Assembly: GCA_005800795.1 (NCBI GenBank)
Contig: SYEN01000530.1
Coordinates: 1-7,248, forward strand
Direction: 5' to 3'
Length of the DNA: 7,248 nucleotides
Source: Burkholderiales bacterium
Lineage (GTDB): Bacteria > Pseudomonadota > Gammaproteobacteria > Burkholderiales > SG8-41
Both the position numbers and the translations under genes were made by a program. The notes under the pieces are model-generated. The model made no database searches and was not told the origin of the DNA. It saw only the letters and a program-made list of their open reading frames with translations. Shown here piece by piece: positions 1 to 5,288 of this stretch (position 1 is the stretch's first letter; every line of letters starts with the position of its first letter).

Positions 1-8
1 CGTGTGCG

Positions 9-93
9 GGGAGAGGGCTGGGGAGAGGGGATTACGGGAGAAATACCTACTCCCCACCCTCTCCCTAACCCTCTCCCGCCCTGCGGGCGAGGG
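9..93. repeat. C/T-rich palindromic intergenic repeat with two overlapping hairpins
   Basis: Seen directly: a left arm at 9-29 is complementary to a right arm at 57-77 at 19 of 21 positions. Each arm is two copies of a 9-base block (GGGAGAGGG, or CCCTCTCCC on the right) separated by 3 bases. A second, compact hairpin uses 69-79 and 83-93, with five plus five pairs (CCCTC/GAGGG and CCCGC/GCGGG), one internal mismatch and a CCT loop. Because 69-77 belongs to both structures, they cannot form together. The repeat sits 44 bases beyond the acyl-CoA dehydrogenase stop codon. Sequences of this C/T-rich palindromic type are a common dispersed intergenic repeat in Proteobacteria (knowledge). A role in mRNA 3'-end stability or termination is inference: there is no U-tract, so it is not a classical intrinsic terminator. 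Confidence 0.7.
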
Positions 94-137
94 GATGCTG
101 TTTAAGTGTTGTGTCTGGCGTGCTCTATCTGAATGGC

Positions 138-1388
138 TCAAGCCGCTTTGCGCTCAAACCCCGCCACTGACTCCGCTATCTGCAACTTCGCCGCGCCGTC
201 GGTATCCTCCGAATGGGCAATGATGAACCCATCGTTGACGTACTTCTGCAGCGGCATGTCGCGCATCACGCCCATTGCACCGAAGCATTCGGCAGCGAGC
301 AGCGTCACCTCGTGCACCGCTTCGGCCGAGGCCACGCGAGCGATCACGTGCAGCGGCAGCTCGGACACGCTGCGACCTGCCACCGCTTCAGGATGATCCA
401 GCGCCCACGCGGCTTTCCACACCATGTTGCGCGACAGTTCAAGCTTGATGGTGCAATCGGCGATTTTGGTGCCAATGGCTTGATGCTCCATGATGTTGCG
501 GCCACCCTGACGACGCATTTTGGCGTATTCCACCGCAGCATCGTAGCTGGCGCGGCCCACGCCCAGGCTCACCGCCGCCATCGCCACCTGATTGCGTGCC
601 AGCAGCTTGCCATCGACAAATGGGCATGCACCTTCCTTACCCAAAAGGTCAGCCACAGCAACCTTGCAATCCTTCAATTCAATCGCGGCCGCCGTGCCGT
701 GATGCCAGCGCGTGAGCGTGTTGTCCGGCCCTCCAAACGCCTTGATGGTGTCTTGCACCTTAAAACCCGCCGTGTCGCGCGCAATCAAAAATGTCGACAG
801 TCCCGTCATGCCTTTGGTGCCCGCGCCGGTACGCACCTGCACGGCGAACAATTTCGCCAGCGGCGCATTCGATACGGCCTCAACGCGGCCATTGATCACC
901 CAGCCGTCCCCCTGCTTCTTAGCCGAGGGCACGGTCACTTCATCGTCGTAGGCATCGCGATGATAGGTCCAGCCGATACCGGCTTCAGCGGTGGTACCGG
1001 CGAACGCGAGGTGATAGTTGTCATCATCAACAAAAGCTTTGAGATGCTTCGCTTTTTGCGCTGCGGTCATCAGCGTATCGAACAGCGTGCGGCCCAGCGC
1101 GGCGGTGGTGCCAAGTATCGTGGCCACATCCACTTCGCCCGACGCCAACTCCTCCAGCACGATGCACGTCGTCAGATTGTCCGCACCCGCACCGCCGGCT
1201 TCTTCCGACAGCGCCAGCGTGCGTATGCCCAACTGCGCGGCACCCGTCAGCAGATGGGTCATCACCGGTTTTTCAAAGGGTTGCAAACGGTCAGGGTGAA
1301 TCGCAGCAGCTTTCATTTCGCGCTGGGCGAAATCACGCAGCGTGTCGCGCATTTCCAGTTGCTCGGGGGTCAAGGTCAGATCGAACAT
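138..1388 (-). CDS. Acyl-CoA dehydrogenase family protein
   Basis: A 416-residue FAD flavoprotein that would introduce a C2-C3 double bond into an acyl-CoA in the cytoplasm, passing electrons to an electron-transfer flavoprotein (family knowledge). The fold order is visible: an N-terminal helical domain (about 1-120), a middle beta domain (about 125-240) with GDGWVINGR and VSNAPLAKLFAV, and a C-terminal helical domain (about 260-410) containing MRRQGGRNIMEHQAIGTKIAD and CFGAMGVMRDMPLQKYVND. The usual catalytic-glutamate motif YEGT is here HSEDTDG, so E394 is the candidate base. The middle-domain flavin motif is also loose (FAGTTAEAGIGW where TExxAGSD is usual). Length is slightly above the typical 380-400. 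The ATG start has AAGGA 11 bases upstream (1400-1404). It follows the cupin by 124 bases and may have its own promoter. Substrate is unknown; family assignment is firm, specificity is not. Confidence 0.93.
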   Translation of the reverse strand: MFDLTLTPEQLEMRDTLRDFAQREMKAAAIHPDRLQPFEKPVMTHLLTGAAQLGIRTLALSEEAGGAGADNLTTCIVLEELASGEVDVATILGTTAALGRTLFDTLMTAAQKAKHLKAFVDDDNYHLAFAGTTAEAGIGWTYHRDAYDDEVTVPSAKKQGDGWVINGRVEAVSNAPLAKLFAVQVRTGAGTKGMTGLSTFLIARDTAGFKVQDTIKAFGGPDNTLTRWHHGTAAAIELKDCKVAVADLLGKEGACPFVDGKLLARNQVAMAAVSLGVGRASYDAAVEYAKMRRQGGRNIMEHQAIGTKIADCTIKLELSRNMVWKAAWALDHPEAVAGRSVSELPLHVIARVASAEAVHEVTLLAAECFGAMGVMRDMPLQKYVNDGFIIAHSEDTDGAAKLQIAESVAGFERKAA

Positions 1389-1463
1389 AAGTATTTAATT
1401 CCTTTGATAAATTCATGAAGGTAAACCCGTAAAGTGATGCGCATTCAACGTTAAAGAGGCGAG

Positions 1464-1492
1464 ACTATAGCGGGAACGGCGTGCGCTGAAAA
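1464..1492 (-). promoter_or_regulatory. Candidate sigma-70 promoter for the acyl-CoA dehydrogenase gene
   Basis: In the 124-base gap between the cupin and the acyl-CoA dehydrogenase, the minus strand reads TTTTCA (1487-1492), a 17-base spacer, then TATAGT (1464-1469). That is 4 of 6 and 5 of 6 matches to the -35 and -10 consensus at optimal spacing. It would leave a leader of roughly 70 bases before the ATG at 1388. The -35 overlaps a small inverted repeat (1483-1496). This is a pattern match only; the gene could equally be read through from the upstream operon. Confidence 0.4.
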
Positions 1493-1496
1493 GCGC
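1483..1496 (-). repeat. Small inverted repeat after the cupin gene
   Basis: On the minus strand GCGCT, a 4-base loop TTTC and AGCGC form a 5-bp stem 17 bases after the cupin stop codon. The heptamer TCAGCGC is also repeated directly here. No T-run follows, so it is at best a weak terminator, or an operator overlapping the candidate -35 element. Confidence 0.3.
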
Positions 1497-1512
1497 TGAT
1501 GCGCTGCAGCCA

Positions 1513-1977
1513 TCAGTAATGCGACTTGAAGCTGATCGCGTCGCGATATTTCAAGTCTTCCAGATCAATATAGGAGCGCTTGGTGGCTTTATCGACGGTG
1601 TATTGAATCTTGCGGTTGGTCTCATTGCAGGCGCGAATGTCGATGAGCTCCAGCGCTTCCTTGACCTCCCACTCATGCGCGCCCGCGATGCCCGCCGGTG
1701 CGTAGATGATCGAACCGGCCTCGACTTCATATTCCTTGCCATTGATGTCGCGCACCGTGGCGTGACCGGAGATGACGTAATACGTCGCCTCAATCGGATG
1801 CCAGTGCAATTGCTCGTAGGTGCCAGGCTTGTAACTCGCACGCCCCAGCCGCACACGGTCGGTCATGAACACCTCGGGCCAGCCGATCAACCGTGTATAG
1901 GTTTGCCCGTCGGTCACACCGCGCGAACCCTTGTAGTCCTTTTCGTTGATGACCCTCAGTGTGGATTCCACTTTCAT
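1513..1977 (-). CDS. Small cupin-domain protein
   Basis: A 154-residue single-domain cupin beta-barrel, probably metal-binding and cytoplasmic; no signal peptide is seen. Motif 1 is around residues 52-71 (G52, H58-x-H60, E63, G71). Motif 2 is around residues 88-101 (G88, P94-x-G96, H101). Both deviate from the consensus: E63 lies one residue before the usual glutamate ligand, where A64 sits, and H101 follows G96 with two extra residues. The C-terminal 45 residues (RKIQYTVDKATKRSYIDLED onward) are outside the barrel motifs and not recognised. An open frame continues upstream to 2106, but the ATG at 1977 is chosen because AAGGAG lies 8 bases before it and the extension would overlap the upstream crotonase gene and encode Arg-rich, non-cupin sequence. 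It starts 31 bases after the crotonase stop, so it is probably cotranscribed. Its reaction is unknown; small cupins in catabolic clusters can be dioxygenases, isomerases or binding proteins. Confidence 0.88.
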   Translation of the reverse strand: MKVESTLRVINEKDYKGSRGVTDGQTYTRLIGWPEVFMTDRVRLGRASYKPGTYEQLHWHPIEATYYVISGHATVRDINGKEYEVEAGSIIYAPAGIAGAHEWEVKEALELIDIRACNETNRKIQYTVDKATKRSYIDLEDLKYRDAISFKSHY

Positions 1978-1985
1978 CCTGGTCG

Positions 1986-1991
1986 CTCCTT
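1986..1991 (-). promoter_or_regulatory. Ribosome binding site that fixes the cupin start
   Basis: AAGGAG on the minus strand, 8 bases before the ATG at 1977. It is the strongest Shine-Dalgarno match of the genes here and supports the internal ATG over the longer frame starting at 2106. It lies in the 31-base gap after the crotonase stop codon. Confidence 0.75.
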
Positions 1992-2008
1992 GATAGTTCC
2001 GGCTGAAT

Positions 2009-2797
2009 TCATTCGCCCGTAAACTTGGGCTTGCGTTTCTCGCGCCACGCCTTGTGCGCCTCGTCCTTATCCTTCGACATTTCCAAAACCATAAAGCGGT
2101 AAGCATCCGTCAGCGACGCATCCTGCAAATTCGAAATATCCATGCCGCGGATGATCGATTCCTTGGTCAGGCTCACCGCCAGCGGCGGCAGGCCGGCGAT
2201 ATGTTCAGCAACCTCCAGCGTTTTGGTCTTGAGTTCCGCATGCGGCACATACCACTGCGCCACGCCCAGCTTGTAAGCCTCCTCGCCTTTCAACGGAAAG
2301 CCCATTGCCAGCCGCATGCCCATGCCCTTGCCCGCGTAACGCGCGAGCCGCGTGCCACCGCCGTAATTCGGAATGATCCCCAACGCCACTTGCGGCAGGC
2401 GCCACTCGGATTTATCACTGGCGACAATCAGATCGCAAGCCAGGCTGATGATCGCCCCCACGCCAATCGCGTAACCGTTCACCGAGGCAATCACCGGCTT
2501 CGGGAAATCGCCCAAGAGGTTAGCCGGAAACATTCTTGGCCGGCGAATTTTGCGCACAAACTGCTTGGCGCCGCCGGTGACGTGGGAATTGGGTTTCTTG
2601 AGATTGGCGCCCGCCGAAAACGCGCCGCCGGCCTCGTCGCCAGTGAGTATCACCACGCGCACATCGTCGTCGTCCGTCGCCTTGTTGATCTCGGCGATCA
2701 GCCCCTTGTTGAAATCCTCGTCCCACGCATTGCGCATCGCAGGACGGCTCAACGTCAGCGTCAGGATGTGTCCGTTCTTTTCGGCCAGTAGCGGCAT
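2009..2797 (-). CDS. Crotonase-fold enoyl-CoA hydratase/isomerase family protein
   Basis: A 262-residue protein of usual length for the enoyl-CoA hydratase/isomerase superfamily, which acts on acyl-CoA thioesters in the cytoplasm. The first oxyanion-hole segment is AFSAGANL (59-66), and the second is in NGYAIGVGAIISLACD (107-122). The region LPQVALGIIPNYGGGTRLAR (134-153) matches the usual PExxLGxxPxxGGTxRL block. By gapless alignment from that block, the two classical hydratase glutamates (Glu144 and Glu164 of rat mitochondrial hydratase) fall on Q136 and R162. The oxyanion hole is therefore kept while the hydration acid/base pair is lost, which argues against ordinary enoyl-CoA hydration. 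Isomerase, hydrolase, C-C bond cleavage or other crotonase chemistry is possible. The start ATG has GGAG 7 bases upstream (2805-2808). It lies 53 bases after the MmgE/PrpD gene and 31 before the cupin. Family certain; reaction open. Confidence 0.92.
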   Translation of the reverse strand: MPLLAEKNGHILTLTLSRPAMRNAWDEDFNKGLIAEINKATDDDDVRVVILTGDEAGGAFSAGANLKKPNSHVTGGAKQFVRKIRRPRMFPANLLGDFPKPVIASVNGYAIGVGAIISLACDLIVASDKSEWRLPQVALGIIPNYGGGTRLARYAGKGMGMRLAMGFPLKGEEAYKLGVAQWYVPHAELKTKTLEVAEHIAGLPPLAVSLTKESIIRGMDISNLQDASLTDAYRFMVLEMSKDKDEAHKAWREKRKPKFTGE

Positions 2798-2850
2798 CAG
2801 CTATCTCCAGTTAACAAACCCCGAGTCAAAATCTTTGGCTTATTTACAAC

Positions 2851-4227
2851 TTATTTACCCAATGTGCACACAAACCCGCCTGCCTGCGCAACGCGTTCCA
2901 GCGCCAACACCGCATCACGAATTCGCTCCGCCCGCTCAGGCGGCAAAATTCCATCCGTGTTCTGCATGAACTTATCGACAATCGACGCAGCGCTTGCAGG
3001 CTCATCCGGCAGAATATTATCGCGATGCCGCAGTTCGCGTCCGTTCTTCATTTTGACGATAATCTCACCGGAACGTGATTTCGGAAAGCCGGAATTCGGG
3101 TCGATTTCATAGCTGACCTTGTTGGCGAGCTTCAACAACTCGCCATCGGTATACGACGGCGCTTCGATTTCGTTCAAACCAAAGCGCCCGCGTGACAGCG
3201 CGCATGCCACCGAATACGGCAGGCTGAATTGCGCCGAGTAACTGCTGGCCGGTTTGAGTTTGCTTGCCAGCGGTTCGCACACCAGCGGCACGGCGGCATC
3301 GGCCACCAGCGCGCGTACCGACTCGACATTGTCCGCCGTGAAAGATTGCTCCTTCGCCAGGGTGATCGCACAATTCATGAATGCATGCAATTGATGGCAC
3401 GCCGGAAACAGCTTGATCGAGGTGCGCGTAAACTCCCAGGTTTCGCCCAGCCCCTCGACCACCGCTTGCGGCTGCGCGCTGCCCTTATGCTCGCCCAAAA
3501 AGCAGGAATACAAACCAAAGTGACCGTCATAAGCCTGAGCCGGCCCCAAGTAACCCGCGCGCGCGACGGTCGCAGCGGTAATACCTGAAGCACCCGCCCA
3601 GCCGGGATGCACGCGCTTAGTCCAGGAACCTTCTTGTAGCGGCTGCAAGGTACCCGACGTCAAACTCAAGGCCACGCCCTGTGCCAGCGTATGCTGCGCA
3701 GCATCCAGATTCATCAAGCGCCCGGCAGCCACCGTACTGCCAAACGCACCCGCGATGCCTGTCGCGTGAAACCCGGCATTGACGAAACCACCTCGCGCCG
3801 CCGCCGCCACACGCGCAGCAATCTCCAACCCCAGCACGGTAGCCATCAACATCGCTTCACCGCTGGCCCCGGCATGCGCGCCCATGCCCAGTACCACTGG
3901 CACGCAGCTTGCCGACAAATGCACCGAACCGGGTAAATAGGTATCGTCATAATCCAGCCCATGCACCAATATGCCGTTCATCACCACGGCATCCCGCAAA
4001 GCCAGTTTGGCATCCAGACCCATCACCGTGCTGGCACCACTGCCCAGGCTGCTCAACGCCGACAGCGCCACCGGCACAAACGGATAACGCGACGCAGCAA
4101 ACGCGTTGCCGATGGCATCCAGCATCACCAGCTTGGCACGCTCGCGTACGGCTTGAGGAATGTCGTCATACGCCCGCGTTGCAACGAATTGCGATACCTG
4201 CTGCGATAGGGTTTGCGCTTCAGTCAT
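2851..4227 (-). CDS. MmgE/PrpD family protein
   Basis: A 458-residue full-length member of the family that includes 2-methylcitrate dehydratase PrpD, cis-aconitate decarboxylase and iminodisuccinate epimerase (knowledge). Visible family blocks: HGLDYDDT (89-96) followed by GSVHLSAS with H103; GFHATGIAGAFGSTVAAGRL (152-171) with H154; GSWTKRVHPGWAGASG (200-215) with K204; KLFPACHQLH (272-281); and SAQFSLPYSVACAL (331-344) in the smaller second domain. The Asp/His/Lys positions that line the active site in characterised members appear present, so it is probably an active cytoplasmic enzyme on a small di- or tricarboxylate. No prpB, prpC or aconitase-like gene is nearby, which argues against a standard methylcitrate cycle. 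The start ATG has AAAGGTG 7 bases upstream (4235-4241). It begins 26 bases after the receptor stop, strongly suggesting cotranscription and a shared substrate. The exact reaction cannot be read from the sequence. Confidence 0.93.
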   Translation of the reverse strand: MTEAQTLSQQVSQFVATRAYDDIPQAVRERAKLVMLDAIGNAFAASRYPFVPVALSALSSLGSGASTVMGLDAKLALRDAVVMNGILVHGLDYDDTYLPGSVHLSASCVPVVLGMGAHAGASGEAMLMATVLGLEIAARVAAAARGGFVNAGFHATGIAGAFGSTVAAGRLMNLDAAQHTLAQGVALSLTSGTLQPLQEGSWTKRVHPGWAGASGITAATVARAGYLGPAQAYDGHFGLYSCFLGEHKGSAQPQAVVEGLGETWEFTRTSIKLFPACHQLHAFMNCAITLAKEQSFTADNVESVRALVADAAVPLVCEPLASKLKPASSYSAQFSLPYSVACALSRGRFGLNEIEAPSYTDGELLKLANKVSYEIDPNSGFPKSRSGEIIVKMKNGRELRHRDNILPDEPASAASIVDKFMQNTDGILPPERAERIRDAVLALERVAQAGGFVCTLGK

Positions 4228-4253
4228 GGTTTTGCACCTTTAACAAATGCCCA

Positions 4254-5246
4254 TCAATCCGCCCGCATGCCCACAGCGTGAATTACTTTCTTGTTCTGCT
4301 CCAGCTCGCGGCTGATCATTTTGGCGAACTCGGCCGGTGTGTTACCCACTGCATCCGTACCCGACGCGGTGAACTTGTCGCGTGTTTCGGGCAGACGCAG
4401 CACGTTTCTGATTTGCACATGCAAGTACTCGACCAGCGGCGCAGGCAGATTCGCGGGGCCGAGTACACCCTGCCACGGCGCGGTGTCAAAATCCTTCACG
4501 CCCGCCTCGGCGAGTGTGGGTACGTCCGGCAGATACGGCACGCGTTCGCGCCCTGAGGTCGCGAGAATTTTCACGCGCCCACTCTTCATGAACGCCATCA
4601 CAGTCGGCGGCGTGGTGAAAATGAGTTGCACCTCGCCACCCAGCAACGCCGTCAACGCCGGTGCGCCGCCCTTGAACGGTACCGACACCATTTTGGTGTG
4701 GGTCAAAATCTTGAAAAGCTCGGCGGCCAATGCACCCGAACTGCTGGGCGTGGCCAGCGCCACGTTAAGCGCCCCGGGCTTCGCTTTGGCCAGCGCGATC
4801 AGTTCCTGCGTGGTGTTGGCGGGCACCGATGTGTTCACCGCGAGCAACAACGGCTGTTGCCCCGCCAGCGTAATCGGCGTGAAATCCTTGTACACATCGT
4901 ACGGCACCTTGCGGAAAATAAACGGCACGATGGTGTGTGCGGCATAAGTAAACAACAACGTGTACCCATCCGGCTGGGCACGCGCGACGATTTCATTGCC
5001 CAACAGACCGCCTGCGCCAGGCCGGTTGTCCACCACAAATGGTTGCCCCGCGACTTCGCTCAACTTGCTGACGGTAAGCCGCGCAATGATATCCGTGCCG
5101 CCGCCTGCAGCTACCGGCACCACCACGCGTACGGGGCGTTCGGGGTAACGCGTGGCGGATTTCGCCGCAGGTTGCGCGTGCGCACCCTGGACCGTACACC
5201 ATGCCAAAATAAAAATAGTATTTAAAAACATAAACTTATAATGCAT
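4254..5246 (-). CDS. Bug/TctC-family periplasmic solute-binding protein
   Basis: A 330-residue extracytoplasmic receptor of the tripartite tricarboxylate transporter (Bug) family, which usually binds small carboxylates or related acids. An N-terminal signal peptide is evident: a short basic start, a hydrophobic stretch (FMFLNTIFILAWCTV) and a likely signal peptidase I cut after AHA (residue 24). Mature-domain signatures follow: YPERPVRVVVPVAAGGGTDIIAR with the ligand-loop Asp at 52, then GQPFVVDNRPGAGG, RAQPDGYTLL, VPFKGG and PDVPTLAEAG. Start choice: the frame also has a GTG two codons earlier (5252), but an AGG lies only 4 bases before it and 10 before the ATG at 5246, so the ATG is preferred. 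The first codons are AT-rich relative to neighbours, as is common for signal-peptide coding sequence. No TctA or TctB membrane subunits are in the window. It sits 42 bases after the cyclase and 26 before the MmgE/PrpD gene. Family certain; ligand unknown. Confidence 0.93.
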   Translation of the reverse strand: MHYKFMFLNTIFILAWCTVQGAHAQPAAKSATRYPERPVRVVVPVAAGGGTDIIARLTVSKLSEVAGQPFVVDNRPGAGGLLGNEIVARAQPDGYTLLFTYAAHTIVPFIFRKVPYDVYKDFTPITLAGQQPLLLAVNTSVPANTTQELIALAKAKPGALNVALATPSSSGALAAELFKILTHTKMVSVPFKGGAPALTALLGGEVQLIFTTPPTVMAFMKSGRVKILATSGRERVPYLPDVPTLAEAGVKDFDTAPWQGVLGPANLPAPLVEYLHVQIRNVLRLPETRDKFTASGTDAVGNTPAEFAKMISRELEQNKKVIHAVGMRAD

Positions 5247-5271
5247 TCTCACTCAACCTATAAACTCATCT

Positions 5272-5286
5272 GCACTTGCGTAGTGC
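5272..5286. repeat. Small hairpin between cyclase and receptor genes
   Basis: GCACT and AGTGC flank a 5-base loop, a 5-bp stem starting 3 bases past the cyclase stop codon. No U-tract follows on the minus strand. It could be a weak processing or attenuation element, or chance. Confidence 0.25.
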
Positions 5287-5288
5287 GC

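Noticed and set aside
2..223. 73-codon plus-strand open frame through the left-end repeat
   Set aside because: It is generated by the C/T-rich repeat and runs into the acyl-CoA dehydrogenase 3' end; no coding signature.
213..1418. 401-codon open frame on the plus strand opposite the acyl-CoA dehydrogenase
   Set aside because: It is an antisense shadow of a clear family member; its translation is rich in His, Arg and Gln with no recognisable domain.
1483..1496. Intrinsic terminator after the cupin gene
   Set aside because: The stem is only 5 bp and no T-run follows on the minus strand; kept only as a small inverted repeat.
1978..2106. N-terminal extension of the cupin gene
   Set aside because: It overlaps the 3' end of the crotonase gene, encodes Arg-rich non-cupin sequence, and the internal ATG at 1977 has a strong ribosome binding site.
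2054..2791. 245-codon plus-strand open frame opposite the crotonase gene
   Set aside because: Same antisense-shadow pattern (His/Arg/Gln-rich, no motif), fully covered by a strongly supported minus-strand gene.
2851..4227. Specific call of prpD (2-methylcitrate dehydratase) for the MmgE/PrpD protein
   Set aside because: The family covers several reactions, and no prpB, prpC or acnD neighbour supports the methylcitrate cycle.
3909..4556. 215-codon plus-strand open frame spanning the receptor/MmgE-PrpD junction
   Set aside because: Composition is low-complexity Pro/His/Arg, and it crosses two well-supported genes on the other strand.
5253..5275. TATAGG as a -10 element for the receptor gene
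   Set aside because: No acceptable -35 hexamer lies 16-18 bases upstream.
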